Assembly: GCF_028858725.1 (NCBI RefSeq) | Contig: NC_084790.1 | Coordinates: forward strand, 4,532,001 to 4,596,000 | Length of the DNA stretch: 64,000 nt | Direction of reading: 5' to 3' | Source of the DNA: Colius striatus | Lineage: Eukaryota > Chordata > Aves > Coliiformes > Coliidae | Shown: positions 1-12,250 of the stretch, piece after piece | How the letters are laid out: each line of letters begins with the position of its first letter | Numbering within the stretch: the stretch's first letter is position 1 | Position numbers and translations under genes: made by a program | Notes under the pieces: generated by a model | What the model saw: the letters and a program-made list of their open reading frames with translations, nothing else | Database searches by the model: none | Told to the model about the DNA's origin: nothing

Positions 1-204
1 CCCAATCCATCCTGTCACTCAGTATGGTAACCGACAACATAGCAGCACCTCAGGTGATGCCCTCCACTTCAGAACTTTCCCAATGAGTTGAATAGAAAAA
101 GCAGCAAGGAAACAACCTTTTAGAAGAATGACGTTGTTTTGGGAGTTTTTAAGGAGATTAAAGTCTCTAGACTCAAAAAAGGTCCAAGTGTCCTCCATAC
201 TCAC

Positions 205-284
205 CACCCTGGCGGCTCTTTCCTGAGATTCACACTTCCGACAGAACCAGGGTCCAGTTGGAACCTGCACAATTCCATAGCAAG
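205..284 (-). CDS. MLLT6: MLLT6 (AF17) coding exon 2, second half of the first PHD finger
   Basis: Read on the minus strand this 80-nt exon encodes residues 37-63, starting ACYGIVQVPTGPWFCRKC and ending QERAARV. It supplies the last zinc ligands of the N-terminal PHD finger (C38, C51, C54). The acceptor is a pyrimidine run ending CCTCCAG at 285-290. The donor is GTGAGT at 199-204. The exon starts in phase 1 and completes the split alanine codon begun by the exon at 3739-3847; the two together give exactly 63 codons. AF17/AF10 proteins are nuclear readers whose N-terminal PHD module binds histone H3 and whose C-terminus binds DOT1L (family knowledge). All later exons lie beyond the left edge. 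The peptide is nearly identical in MLLT10, so the choice of MLLT6 rests on exon 1 and synteny. Confidence 0.93.
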
Positions 285-3200
285 CTGGAGGAAAAAAAGG
301 TAAAAAGAGTTCATTAGACTCTCTTTAAATTGATTGTTCAATTTCTCAGGTGTATAAAAAGTTTGCAAGAGCTGTTACTGGTCAGAGACGGGTGACACAA
401 TAAAAAAAAATCACATCTATACAGAACCTATTACCCTTTCTGGTTTCCACTCCCAGAAATAGCAGACAGCCTTTTGCAAGAGGTCCAGTGTCAGACATTT
501 ACTCGAGTTTTCAAAAGCTCATGCCCAGTATGATAAATTCCTCTGAAAATCTGGCCTGAGTGGGAACTGAGGGCTTCATAACCCGTGTCTAATTTGGGTC
601 TAGCAAACACAAAATGGCACAATCTCTTATTCCTTTTCAAGTGTCACTAGTGATCTAAATCTAAAATTATGAAGTGCATGGCACCTTAACCAGAAATAGG
701 ACTGAGATAAAACCACAGCATCGTAAACAAAATTATCTCGGTGAGAATTCAGACATACACCAAGCGAAACTCCCCCCCTGCACACCCTCAAGTCACATTC
801 AGCAGCGGCCTTTCACAGCACACTTCCAAGGTCACTGAATTCAGGCTTTTTAAGACTACTCCCCAAAACAGGTTCTGTCTTAACACAAGGCTTCAACTGA
901 TAACCCAACAAAACTGCTGGGTTTATTCAGTTATACCGTGCACCCCGTGTGCTTTCTGTATCGCTACTGATGCTCTCAGGGTCTTACAAATATAGCTCCC
1001 TTCTCTGATGGGGCAACAGTGCTTGAAGATTGTCCACCTTCTTTGGTGATGTTCTCTCTCTAACTGTCCAAAGATGGTCTTTGCAGGTCTCAAAAGCAGC
1101 ATTTGTGACCCTAAAAGGGCTCTTAGCTACCAAGCAGGTGGGTTTAAAGCAACAGAGGCTGTCAAAGACAGTGGTAAGGAGTAAGGCTATGCATCTCAGA
1201 TGAAGGTATGGGAGTCTCCTAGGAAAGAACAAATTACATCTTCCTCATTCCACCTTCAAATGTGAGCTGGAGGTTGGAATGGAATCCCAGTCACTTGGGA
1301 CATTTGAAACTAGGTTGGACAAAGCATCTGAAAATATCCTGCTGGAAGCTGTGATGTTCCCCAGGGGATGGATGAGACACAACCCACAATAGGTTCTCTC
1401 CATTTCTCTAATGCCTATTATTCCCCATCAGCCAAGAAAACTAATGCAATCATGGAGTTAAACTGAAAGAGCTGACTGCAAGATGAGCCAAGGCATACAC
1501 TTGAGAAAATAGAAACTACAGGAAAACAACAGAGGAGGCTGCCTTGGGTCCATCTTTAGCAGTGGGCTTAGGGCCAAAAGCAAGCACTCAGCTGGAGCCA
1601 GTGAGAGCTTCTGTGCCCGCTGCTTCAAAGAGGAAGATAACAAGGAAGAAAACAAGGAGAAGTGCAGAACATAAGTGAGGCAGAGTTGAAAACATGATTT
1701 GTAAATGTTCTTAACTATCTTATTAAGAGTCTTCATTTCGAGTACAAAACGTTTTTGTTAACGTTTTGGATTTGTCACTGGGAAGGTAAGATTTCCAAGC
1801 ACTGTCACTGAAATGGGTATTTTTAAGAACCAGCCCTCATGTGTACCTGTGAGTTAAAAAAAAAAAATACAGGCTTCTTTATTTAACTGCACAATCATTT
1901 CAAAAGGTAACTTTGGTTTTGTGGATCTTCAAGCAGTACAAAGAGACACCCAGCCCAGTGTGTGATTACACGGAATGAGTCCAGATGACCCAGATGAACC
2001 CCTACAGTGGTTTGTTTCTACATAAGAACTAAAAGCCTACCAAAACACCATACAACTGCTAGGCTTTAAAAAGAGGGTTGAAGAACATCCACTACACACT
2101 GCTACACTCCTCATGAATCATTATATGCTGAAGGGCTCTTACAAGACCTAAATAGACCATTGTGCTTTCCAAAAACACAGATGATACCCTCTCTGAGACT
2201 CTTCTAACATGTCCCAACTCTATGTGCCTGCTTTCCTACCATAACAGCACACAAACAGCAAACACATCCAATCTCCAGACCTGTACAGGCCTAGAAACAG
2301 GCACACCAGAAGAATAAAAGCACTGCACATTTCAAACTGCTCTTGCACGTTTGAAGCCATCCTTACCAGCAAACAATACTGTTTACACTAATCTTGGGAG
2401 TGGGCAGAAGGATGTCAGTGCCCTTTATCTCCTTCCAGAAAAGAGAGTGATGAAGGAACCTATTCTCTAGCATGGGGTCTGATAAATAACGGGAAGAACA
2501 ACGGGAAGACTTAACACCAGCAAAATTAAAACAGAAAGAAGTATCCTTTCAGAGAGACCCTCATCCTGTTGGGTCCCTCAGAGCCACCCTGGAGGAGGTG
2601 CCTGAGGACAAGAGGCAACCAAGTGTCGTCTCTGAACGATGAGAAACCCTTTGCATGCTTTGCTTCCTTGCTTAAACTCCCCTTTAGTCACCTGGTTGTA
2701 TGCAACTTCTTACCAATTCCATGAGCATGGACCCACCAAAGGTATGAAAAGCAAGAGAAAGCCCACCCTAGAGACCCAGAGACCTGTGCCTGAGGGGCAG
2801 CAAAGCCAGAGCAGGACACACTGGCAGTTGGACACGGGAGCGTGCATCAAGCTACTGAAGGAGGGATTACACAGGAAGAGGCCGGAGATATGCTAGTAGA
2901 TGGATGGGATAATAATAGATGGAAAAACAGACATGCCAGATGAGACCAGAAACCTTCGTGTTATTCAAAACAAACCAACCAGGATAATCGCCCTGACTTT
3001 CTCATGGGTTTGAACGAAAGCAAATACACTGTTTTGTACGAAATTTTTGTTGTTGTCGTTATTCAGAGACCCGAAGACAAACTTTCCGGGCCAACACCGT
3101 GCGTTAGGGGCGTGCTCCAAGTCATTTAAAATGCAAATAACCCCTGTCTCTGGGAGGAGAAGGGCTGCCTTGCTGCCTGCCCTGGCAGGGGGCTGCCCCG

Positions 3201-3738
3201 GGCCCCGCGGCCGCCTGCGGGGGGTTACCCGAGGCCATGTGCGGCCGCGGGCCGAGACGCGGGCACCGGACCCCCCGGCGCGGCTGCGGCTCTCCGGAGC
3301 CCGGCGCTGCCCCCCTCCCGGCCCGAGGCTCGGCAGCCCGCCCTTCTCAGGGCACCGGGGGAGACCCGGCTCTGCCGCCCCGGCCGACCCCCCGCCCCTC
3401 CTCGACGAAGGAACCGCCGGCTCCCAGCAACGAGCGCCGGGAGGTTCGTGCCCACCCCCGGGGGCGCCAACTCCGCTCCCCCCCGTGGCCCTCGGCGCAC
3501 CGCGCTGCCCCCCCCGCCCTCGGCTCCTCCGCCGAGCCAGGCCAGCGGCGACACCGTTATTTTGAACAATAGGGATAAAACAAAGCCCCCCCCGTCCCCT
3601 CCCCTGCCCCCACACCGCCGCCCCCCCGCCGCCGCCGCCCCCGCTCTCCCCCCCCGGCCTCCCCGGGGCTCCCGGCGGGGACGCGGCGGCGGCCCCGCGC
3701 TGCCGGGTGCTGGCGGCGGGGCCGGGCCGGTGCCTTAC
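285..3738 (-). other. MLLT6 intron 1
   Basis: Intron between the two MLLT6 exons, bounded by GTAAGG (3733-3738) and CCTCCAG (285-290) on the minus strand. The part at about 3050-3738 is CpG-rich and belongs to the promoter island. The rest is ordinary AT-balanced sequence with an old CR1 fragment at about 1262-1425. Open frames here are short and unlike any protein I know. Confidence 0.85.
1262..1425 (+). mobile_element. Old CR1 LINE 3'-end fragment
   Basis: The stretch reading 'gaaactaggttggacaaagc', followed by 'ggggatggatgagac' and 'ataggttctctccatttct', follows the layout of the 3' end of diverged CR1 copies: GGTTGGACAAAGC, then GGGGATGGACTAGATGACC, then AATAGGTC..CCATCTCTAA. It has no octamer tail left. 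It lies in the sense direction on the plus strand, antisense to MLLT6. The match is from memory, so subfamily and exact ends are unknown. Confidence 0.6.
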
Positions 3739-3847
3739 CTTGGTGCACCGCCACATTGCAGCCGTGCCCGTCGCAGTACACCAGCGGGTTCTCCGCCCAG
3801 CCCCGCTCATCAGAACAGACACAGCAGCCTCCCACCATCTCCTTCAT
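3739..3847 (-). CDS. MLLT6: MLLT6 (AF17) first coding exon, start of PHD finger
   Basis: On the minus strand this exon encodes M1-Q36 plus one base of codon 37. Zinc ligands C8, C11, C25, C30 and H35 of the first PHD finger are visible (GGCCVCSDERGWAENPLVYC). The donor is CAAG|GTAAGG at 3733-3738. The protein begins directly with MKEMVGG, as in AF17. AF10 (MLLT10) instead has about 17 extra residues before this point and MKEMIGG, and nothing like that extension is in frame upstream. Together with the neighbouring EPOP gene this points to MLLT6. The start is preceded by a tiny uORF, ATG-GAA-GTA-TGA (3844-3855), whose stop overlaps the initiator as ATGA. MLLT6 is a chromatin reader linked to DOT1L in the nucleus. 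Confidence 0.92.
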
Positions 3848-3898
3848 ACTTCCATGAGGGTTTCCTTCCCCCCCCCGCCTCCCTCCCTCTACGCACAC

Positions 3899-3939
3899 AC
3901 TCCTCCTCCCTCCTCCTCCTCCTCCTCCTCTCCTCCTCC
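3899..3939. repeat. (TCC)n microsatellite in MLLT6 5' region
   Basis: About a dozen near-perfect TCC triplets with one or two interruptions, upstream of the MLLT6 start. On the MLLT6 sense strand it reads GGA/GAG. Confidence 0.85.
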
Positions 3940-4576
3940 GCGCTCTCCCCTCCCTGCTCTCAGCTTGCGTTTCACACGGCCGCCCCGGGAGGGGTGCGGG
4001 GTGTCCGACCCCCCGTGGCGGCGGGCGGTGCTGGGGGGGTGGGGATGGGGGGGCCGGGGGCGGCGCGCCCGCCCCGTGCCCATGTACACACACACATACG
4101 CACACAACACCCCCCCCAACACACACCGCCTGTGCAATCATGGCTGCGCCACCCGCATGCTCCTGTAAAACGTGAGGTTCGGGGATTTCAGGCTGGCTGG
4201 CTCGGGTGTATTTCTCTCTGTGCGTGTGAGGTTAATTTATGTTTGTTTGGGTTTTTCTTTTTTAACCCTCCTCCCGCGACCTCTTTACGCCGCATCTTTA
4301 TGTTTTTGTTCGTCGTCCCCCACCCCATCCCCCCTCCCGAGCAAACCAAGCAGAAATCCGAGTGTGCACCCGCGTGTGCAAACCGCTGGATGCGTGCCCG
4401 AGACAGCCAACATGGATCGCGCCGGAGTGATGAGCTGGGACCGTTCCGCAAATCCCATTATCTCCGCGATTCCTGCCCGGCAGGCCGGGGCTCCGGAGCG
4501 CCACCGCCTGTCCCGCTCCCGGAGGCTCTTTCTGCAGGAGACTTTAACCCCTTGGCACCTGTTTTGTTTTGTTTTT

Positions 4577-4945
4577 TAATGACAGAATGGTTGAGGTTGG
4601 GAAAGACCTTCAAGATCATCGAGTCGAGCCGTTAAACCCAGCGCTAACGCGGCCACCACTAAACCATGTCCGTCAACACCACAGCTACATGGCTTTGGAA
4701 TCTCTCCAGGGAGTTGCCTCCCTGGGCAGCCTGTCTCGATGCTTAACAACCCCTTCATTGAAGAAACTGTTCCTAATATCCAACCCAAACCTCTCCTGGC
4801 ACAACTTGAGGCTGTTTCCTCTTGTCCCGTCACTTGTTACTCGGGAGAAGAAACCAACCCCCACCTCAACACAGCCCTCCTGTCAGGGAATTGTAGAGAG
4901 CAATAAGGTCTCCCTCAGCCTCCTTTTCTCTGGGATAAACAAGCC
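4577..4945 (-). mobile_element. CR1 LINE 3'-end fragment
   Basis: Reads in reverse orientation: 'agaatggttgaggttgggaa' then 'gaccttcaagatcatcgagt' mark the 3' end at the left, followed by the usual 'ctgggcagcctgt', 'ttcctaatatccaaccc' and 'ggtctccctcagcctccttt' blocks. The element is 5'-truncated, as most CR1 copies are. It sits just outside the MLLT6 CpG island. The open frame through it (4569-5039) is antisense and not a gene. Confidence 0.85.
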
Positions 4946-7900
4946 ACCGTTGTGTGGAAAGAGGAGAATGTCCCCTTGGAGGTTTATACCCAGCAGGACA
5001 AGTGTCAGAAATCATCTGGAAAGCAGTAAAAAGAAATAATCCTTAAGTACAGTGAGTAATGCTGTATGGGGTTGCACCTGCAGGTCCCAGAAGTCTACAC
5101 AGTATCATGATACCCCTGGTATGTCATGACAAACAGCCCTTGCCTCGGACACATCATCCAGAGCAGACAAGGAGAAAGAAGGAAAACCCAACCAAAAAGC
5201 ACAAAAATAATGAAATCTTAGAAAAGAGGGCCAGGAGGGACCCAAAGAATTCATGTGGCGCATTCCTGCAGCTACCTGAAATCATCTGCCTGAGGACACA
5301 GAGCAGCCCCAAGGGAACGAAGCCCAGGTCTCATGATCTCTCACATAGGTCCTTGAACAAGTGACCACACTGTGCTCAAGAAAAAACAAAAAAGGTAGTA
5401 TCTGATGCCAGACTGGGCAAAGAAACAGTAGAAAACTGACAGTGAGTATTTATTTGCCTGCATTGAGAAAGATGCCCTCTCAAGCTGTACTACGGTATAG
5501 ATCTGTTACAGCAGGGCTTTTTGTAGGGCTGAGGAAGACACAAGTGGTAAAAAGGTGCATATAAAGGTGCTTGATTTGCATTACTACTTTTCAATTCTGC
5601 TCCTGTAAATCCTTGGAGGTTTTTTTTTCCTTCTCTTTTGTTTTTTTAAGTGTTGTAAATGAGATCAAAAGTAGAGTTTTGTACGTTGTTTGAGGAATGT
5701 ATGAGGTTCACGGAATCACAGAGCTACCTGCAATCCTTTTTGTCCCTATTCTTTGTGGGTTGTGAGCTCTGAAAAAGAGGCAGTGGTGGCAGTGAAGGAA
5801 ACATCAAGGCAAAAAGAAAAAATCAAAAGCTGTTCTCTCTGCTTCCAGGAGTAGGCGCTTAAAATTGTTTCAGGTGCTGGCATGTATGTGAGCAGCCAGG
5901 AGGTTGTATCTGTACTCGAAAGAAGATCTTCAAAGCCGTCGATGTTTCTGCAGGAAGATGCCCTCCCTGGGACACAGCCTCACGGTCTCTTGTTCTCCTG
6001 CCTGCAAGAGCATCGCTGTGGTGGCTCCACGGGAACTATTCCTGACTTACAGCAGCTCAAATAAGACCAACACCAGTGTCAATATCTCTCAGACTGGCGG
6101 CCCTCTTCGCGCTCAAAGCGTTTCCCTTGCGACGGGTCGCCTTTGAAAGGTCTCTGTATCCCATCATGTCGTTTCTTTTAAATCAGAAAAAATCCCAGCA
6201 GAGAGAGGAAACCCATTCCAGCAGCCCTAATAATCACCAGCTTCGCATCCTTTATATTGCACCTGTTCAAGCGTTACAGCAAGGGGCTGGAAGGCAGACG
6301 GCTCCCTGAGAAGCTGCCTGCTGGGTTGCTGTCTTCCCTTTATTGCATTCCTTTGAGAGTCACAGGGGCAGACAATACGTTCACCACATTGCTGAAAATT
6401 CACTCAGCCTTAGCTCACTTTTCTGGGAGGGTTTCCTTTCCTCTCCCCCTCTTTTCTTTTTTTCCTTTTTTCCCCCCTTCCTTCCCCTTTTATCTATTGT
6501 GTTATGAACTTGTTTAAAAGAAAAAGGGAGGGAAAAAAAAAATCTGGCTGGTTGCCTTTGTAACCTGAAGGAGATCCTTGTGGTTTAGGATTGTCTTAGA
6601 CTACAGGGCAAAACACTAAACATCCGCCATCCCCTGACGGGTCCCTGGTTCCTGTTGGCCATGCGAGCAGACACTTGGACTTGAACTGCAAGTTTTGCCT
6701 TTAGGGGATTAAGTTCCAATTTACATAACTAATCCCTGCGGTGAGGAAAGGTTAGGCCAGGGAGGAAAGGGCACTGGCTGTTTCTTGAGAAGAATTTAGG
6801 GGAAAGTTACAACCGTGAAAGCTGAGCCACGGAGATGTTTCGTACTGTTCATTTGTTGTTTTATCAGTCAGTGTTTTTAAAATGTAGGAAGCTGGCAAAA
6901 CTAAAGTGATATGCACTGGCTCATGGGAACCACGACCCTTGTGTATCTCAGACATAACTGCAGAAGTTACAGAAGTTGTTACTAAACTCAGTCGTTTACT
7001 GCTGTGTCTAGAAAACTGTGGCTAAGGGAACTGGCTTCTGCACACGCTCCTACATCGCAAACTGAGCTGTTAGTCTTATCTCTGTCTGCAGAGCCTTTGT
7101 GACAGATGATCTTTCATTTCCAAGGGGATCTTTTACATTTACTTAACTAGTATTTAAAACTAACATGAACTTAGTGATCTGACATGGAAATGCTTGAGAT
7201 ACAATAAATAAAATACTCTTACTGGAGTGTAAGGCCGTATCATTGCTTTTTCCACACTATTGACACTTCAGCTGCTTTATCTGTAACATACATACCTCCA
7301 CGTTAAAGAAAAGAGATGGGAGGTGGAAGCAAGAAGATTTTATCTTATGATAACTGCATATGCTCTTAGGAAATTTAAAAACTGATCTATATTAGAGAAG
7401 CACTTACAGCCTCACTTCCCCAAAGGGTCGATGCAAGGGAACACTGGGATGTACATACTTAATGGCTTGCAGTGATAGATTGCTGCTCTGTGCCATATCC
7501 CAGCCATTTCCATCAGCTTCTCCTGGGAATGAAGACTCTCCCTTCCCTCATTTATGAGGAAACTATCACTTGAGATTATCGCTGAGTAACGACTGATTTA
7601 TCTGGGTCCGAGGAGAGCTAAAACTCACCTATTTGCGGACAGGAAAATCGGTGTCCCTGCTCAACGCACTTGTTTGCTCTATCAGATTTTATCTTACTCC
7701 TCTTGGGCAGGTTGGAGGAAGAGGGAATCGTGCAGATAAGAGTAGTAATCCTCTCTAGGCAGCCAAATTCCTTTGAGTCAGTAGCACGAACTGCTGCTTT
7801 CAAGTCTAAATCTCTCGGTTGGAACTGCAGGATCAGTTCCCCAGAAAGCAGCAGCTGCAGCGACGTCTTATCCTCTGTTAGCAGCAGCCATCAGGGAGAA

Positions 7901-9464
7901 TGTGACAAAATCAGGGAACTCTCCAAACTGTATCTCTTTCAGAAAGTAATTTTCTCATTTTAGACCAAATTTTTTATCCTTCTCACCAATGCATACATGT
8001 GGAGATCCTTCACCTCTCCGCAAATGCTTCCTGGCACAGCAAGAGGTCTACACACATTATTCATACACATCATTCAAACAAAATAATGTAGTTGGGCTTT
8101 CTTTAAACCTTTGCCTGTGTTGTTGAGTTTGGGGTTTTTTTTCTGTATCCTTTGTTTTGGATACCAGAGAGTCTCAAAACATTGGGAAAGATTAGGGTAG
8201 TAGTCAAATTTCAAGGCCAACAAGCATCCTTCCTTGAAATAATCTATGGCAGAGAATTGTTCTGCAAATCCAGAAAGACAGGCTACAGCTCTGCCACTGC
8301 AAGGATTTAGGTAAATTATGTTGCTTTTTCCTTCTTCTCTGTTTGGGTTATCAGACCTTCAAGGAGGAAAATGACATTTTAGCACAACTGCATTGTTCCA
8401 GCATCAGTAAGGTTCTGGTGGCACTCAGGGGCTCTGCTTATTCCACTGTCGTAATTAACAGCAATTGTAACAAGGACAAAAATGAGATGATGGTAATGAC
8501 AGAGTGATGGAATGGGATTCAATGGTATGCACAAAACCTCACCCAAATACCATATTTTGCCTCTCACACATATAATGCTGCCAACTGGGTAGTTCTGGAG
8601 TTTTGCTACCTTTGTGCTACCTTTTCTCCACCAAAAAAAAGATCGTATTACCTAGCAACCAAGGCTCATATTCACAGGGACAAGGGCTCAAAATCTTTAT
8701 ACTCCTCTACAATGTGGATGGGGGAGATGTCTTCCAGCCCGATGAAATCTCACCTGCAATTCTCACCTGCAATCAGGCAGTGCTCTCATGCGAGTTTTCC
8801 TTCAGTATATAAGGCCTTCTAACTCTCTTTCGTCATCTTTGGGCAAGGAGGAACCCCACTGAGGTCTGCAAAAGCTTCTCAGACCCTACAGGACTGAAAG
8901 CTGGGAGGTCAGACTGCAACCTGCAAAACCAAAGTCTCTGTTGAAACCAGGAGCTTCACAGTGTGTCCTTCCCTAGGGAGAAAAAGTGAGACCTTTGCTC
9001 CCAGTCTTCATCTCCCCACAAACCCCCCAGCCTTTTCATCTCTTTCCTGCCCTGCTCATGTCCTCAGAAAAAAGATTTCATCCAGGTACCTTTTCTTAAG
9101 AAACAACTCTGTTGAGTGAAGATCTTTGTGAAAGAAAAAGAAACAATCAGCTTTCGGAGCAGATTGTGGAACTGGCACTTCTTGTTTATTAGACGGATCA
9201 CTTGCTGCTTCTCCATTAGGGGCTAAATGCTGCATTTCTAATGTACCAACACCCACAGAAAGATTCAGAGAATAAAGCAAGCCAAGAGCTGAACACACAC
9301 ATGTTCTCAGCTTTGCTTCGTCACGAACGTTCTGGCCTTGGACAAGTTACTTCCTCTCTTTGTGGCTCATTTTCCCCCTTTGTCTGACCAATTCCCTACT
9401 GCAGAGAACTTTTGGGTTGTTTGTCTGGAAAAAAACAAAAGCACTATATAAGTGCAAGTTATTA
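4946..9464. other. Intergenic, no gene seen
   Basis: Moderately AT-rich sequence without recognisable exons. It holds a pyrimidine-rich tract at about 6430-6500 and a small direct duplication, 'tctcacctgcaat', at 8749 and 8762. I see no CpG island, tRNA or transposon that I can name. Confidence 0.6.
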
Positions 9465-9470
9465 TTCATT

Positions 9471-9562
9471 AAACAATGTCATTAAGGACTTTGAAAGGAA
9501 ACAATGATGTCATTAACAACTTTGAAAGGAAACGGTGCCATTAATGACTTGTAAAGGGAAAA
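9471..9562. repeat. Short minisatellite, about 30-bp unit, three copies
   Basis: Three imperfect units, each containing CATTAA followed by ACTTTGAAAGGAAAC or a close variant. The first two units are nearly identical and the third is diverged (ACTTGTAAAGGG). No coding or transposon relation seen. Confidence 0.75.
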
Positions 9563-9565
9563 AGG

Positions 9566-11735
9566 GAAAATATCTTCTATGCCTGTCTTTTTTTTCCCCC
9601 TCTAGCAGCTGAAATCAAACAAGGCCAGTGGTTCTTATTTGTCTTCATGGCTTTGGTGCATCCAAAACAGAAAAACTGATTAATATAGCAGGTCATTGCA
9701 TGGGAAGATCACAAATTTACTCTTCTGAGAGTGGAAATATTTTGAAGGGATTATTAGAATTGCTCTCTCTTTTTGCCCTAAAAGCTGAAGCTCCCACAGT
9801 TTTGTGCCGTACCCATATTGACGGGTGCTTTCCAATCCCTTTACCTCACTGTCCTCTCCTGCTGGGGAGACAGGGATTTAAAGTGGTTTAGCTGTTTTAT
9901 TCACTTCTTCCTGCAAAAAAAAAGAGATAATGTACTACAGCCCATGTAGCTGAGGAACATCTCTAAAACCAGTCCAGTTCAACAAACCTAATGGGATGGT
10001 CATAAAAATCACATAAACATTGGTTTGGAAGGAACCTCAAGAGGCAAATTAGGCTAATTCCCTCTGGGGAGGCAGAACCGGGGACTTACTAGTGTCATAT
10101 GATTTTTTTCTATTATTATTATTTACATTGGGCAGTGAAAGTACACAATAATTACCAGAGAAATAAATGATGTGATCTGTGTCCAGAAACCAAGACTATT
10201 TTTAAGAAGCCTGTATTTAGGCTTTCAAGTTCATTCTTAGGAACCTAAACAGATGCCCTGGCTGTAAAACCCAAACAAGCTTTGGAGCTGCTCCCATCTC
10301 TGTGTGCTCAAACCTCTGCTGATGTGCACAGAGCAGCACCAGGGCTTTGGAGAGCATTTATACTCTCCCGGGGCACTTTGGCATTGCAGAGTGTCAAGTA
10401 TTTCACAGATTCAAGCCCTGGGTCTTCAGCCTAGGTCCTGATGTGAAAGGGAGAGGGGGTTAATAATCACAAACAGATTTCTTTTAAGGGGAGTCAGGCA
10501 CCTGCTTGGTGCCTTGGGACTTTTTCCTCACATTCCTGTGTTTTTAGCGCCTTTAAAAAATCCTTGGCAGTAATTGAAGCTTTGCCTATGCCCACCAGTT
10601 GCTCTCATTTAATTGGTTTACAAACTAGTTTAATTAAACACTCTGTTTTGACATCCTGGTACTGGTTTAGAGCATTGCATCAGCTTAGCCTGCAATTGTG
10701 TGTTCAGTTCTTGGCTACGCTATCGGAAACTGCCTTTAAGACAGGAAACCTGAGGTAAAAGCCTGAAGGTAACAGCCCTGCAGCAACTGCACAAACCCAA
10801 GTCATTGTTCAAGGCTCAAACTACCATCTCAGGGCTGAAAAATCACCCAAGCTGGGCAGGCCCCATAGCATGGCAAGGCGTGGAGCAGCCACTGTCCCTC
10901 ACCACCCTGCTGCCACATTAACAATGGTCCAGGGTGCTAAACCTGCACAGGATCAGGCTTCCCCCTCCATCCCTCCCAGTTTGCCTCTACATATACTTTT
11001 CTATATGTGTGTATAATGACTTCTCAAGCTGTTTTCCAGGATGCAAAAGAATCCATTACAGAACTCTGAAGAAAAAGTCATGCATGGAGCTGCACAAACT
11101 CTGCTGCTGCTGCTGCACACCTTTCAACACACAGCACCCAGGGGAGGGGGTGTCAGCTCTTACCCAAATCACTCCTGCTCTGTAAGAAAAAAAACCTCTT
11201 TACCAACAGCCCAGAGGATGTTCTGGGTGCTGCAGGTCCAGGGGAGGCTGCCAGGACCCTCTGTGTGGATGCCAGGGCTTGGTGGAAGAGCTACTGTGTG
11301 CCTAGCTCCAGTGAGCCATTCCAGAGCCTGCCTGGGGCTGCGGTGTTGGGAACTTCTGAGGCTGAAAAAGCCCCGTGAACATCGACAGGAAGCCATTGGT
11401 GGCTTTTTTGGTTGCCAGCTGCAGCGCTGAGGTTCAGGCAACAACATCCTGCCCCCTCACAGCTCGATCAGGGGCTGGGCAGGAAGCGGGGGTGGCTGTG
11501 GGGAGGAGAACAGCCCTGAGCCCTGTGCCACCCCTCGTCCACCCTACAGATAGCAGAGGTGATACACCTTCCTGGAATATGTCTGTCTCTCCATCCCTTC
11601 CTTATCTCTCCCTGCATCCCTCCCTACATCCCTCCCCTCATCTGTCTTTGCATGCCTCCTTGCACCCATCCCTCCCTATATCACTCCTTTCATGCATCCC
11701 TCTATCTACCCATTGCCCATCCATTGTGAGCAGCT
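9566..11735. other. Intergenic with one tiny CR1 remnant
   Basis: No exons recognised. A probable CR1 3' remnant (minus orientation) lies at about 10005-10080, reading 'ggtttggaaggaacctcaag'. Positions 11580-11720 are a low-complexity CATCCC/CTCC-type pyrimidine-rich stretch. Short open frames at 11041-11830 look like chance. Confidence 0.5.
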
Positions 11736-12250
11736 CTGCAGAGAAGGACTTTGGTGTACTGGTGGATGAAAAACTGGACATTTCTGTGCATTCACAGCCC
11801 AGAAAGCCAACCCTATCTTGGGCTGCATGAAGAGAGGCATGGCCAGGGGTTGAGGGAGGGGATTCTGCCTCTCTGCTCTACTCTGCCCTGCTGGGACCTC
11901 ACCTGCAGTCCTGCATCCCTTTCTGGGGTCCTCAGCACAGCAAAAACATGGAGCTGTTGGAGAATGTCCAGAGGAGGCCATGAAGATGCTGAAAGGGATG
12001 GAACATCTCTCCTATGAGTGACTGGCTTAGATGGGTGTTATTTTGAAGAGAAGGCTCCAGGGAGACTTTAGAGCAGCCTTCCAGTACTTCAAGGGGGCTT
12101 ACAAGAATTATGGGAAAAAACCTTTGTAATAGGGCCTGTAGTGATAAGGGGCTCTGAGAAACCTGGTGTAGCTGAAGATGGCATGGAGATCAGACTAGAT
12201 TACTTCAAAAGGTCTCTTCCAACTCAAACTATCCTATCATTCTGTGATCT
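11736..12250 (+). mobile_element. CR1 LINE 3'-end fragment
   Basis: Sense-strand CR1: it starts near 'aggactttggtgtactggtg', passes through 'ggggtcctcagcacag' and 'gttggagaatgtccagagga', and ends 'ggtctcttccaactcaaact' and 'atcattctgtgat', the characteristic CR1 octamer tail. It is 5'-truncated with a degraded reading frame. Confidence 0.85.

Larger units (their letters stand above)
3080..4560 (-). promoter_or_regulatory. MLLT6 CpG-island promoter and 5' UTR
   Basis: Very CpG-dense sequence spans the MLLT6 start codon, the upstream 5' leader (from 3848) and the beginning of intron 1. It has no clear TATA box, as expected for a housekeeping-type promoter. It contains a TCC/GGA microsatellite (about 3899-3939) and CA-rich runs near 4085-4130. 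The transcription start cannot be set from sequence alone. Long open frames on both strands here (for example 3448-4635) are by-products of high GC and low complexity. Confidence 0.75.

Noticed and set aside
3739..3847. MLLT10 (AF10) as the identity of the PHD gene
   Set aside because: AF10 has an N-terminal extension before this point and MKEMI; here the protein starts MKEMV as in AF17, and the neighbour is EPOP-like rather than SKIDA1.
3448..4635. 395-codon open frame in the MLLT6 CpG island
   Set aside because: Pro/Arg/Ser-rich product of GC-rich sequence, opposite MLLT6 exon 1, no similarity to known proteins.
4569..5039. 156-codon open frame
   Set aside because: Runs antisense through a CR1 fragment.
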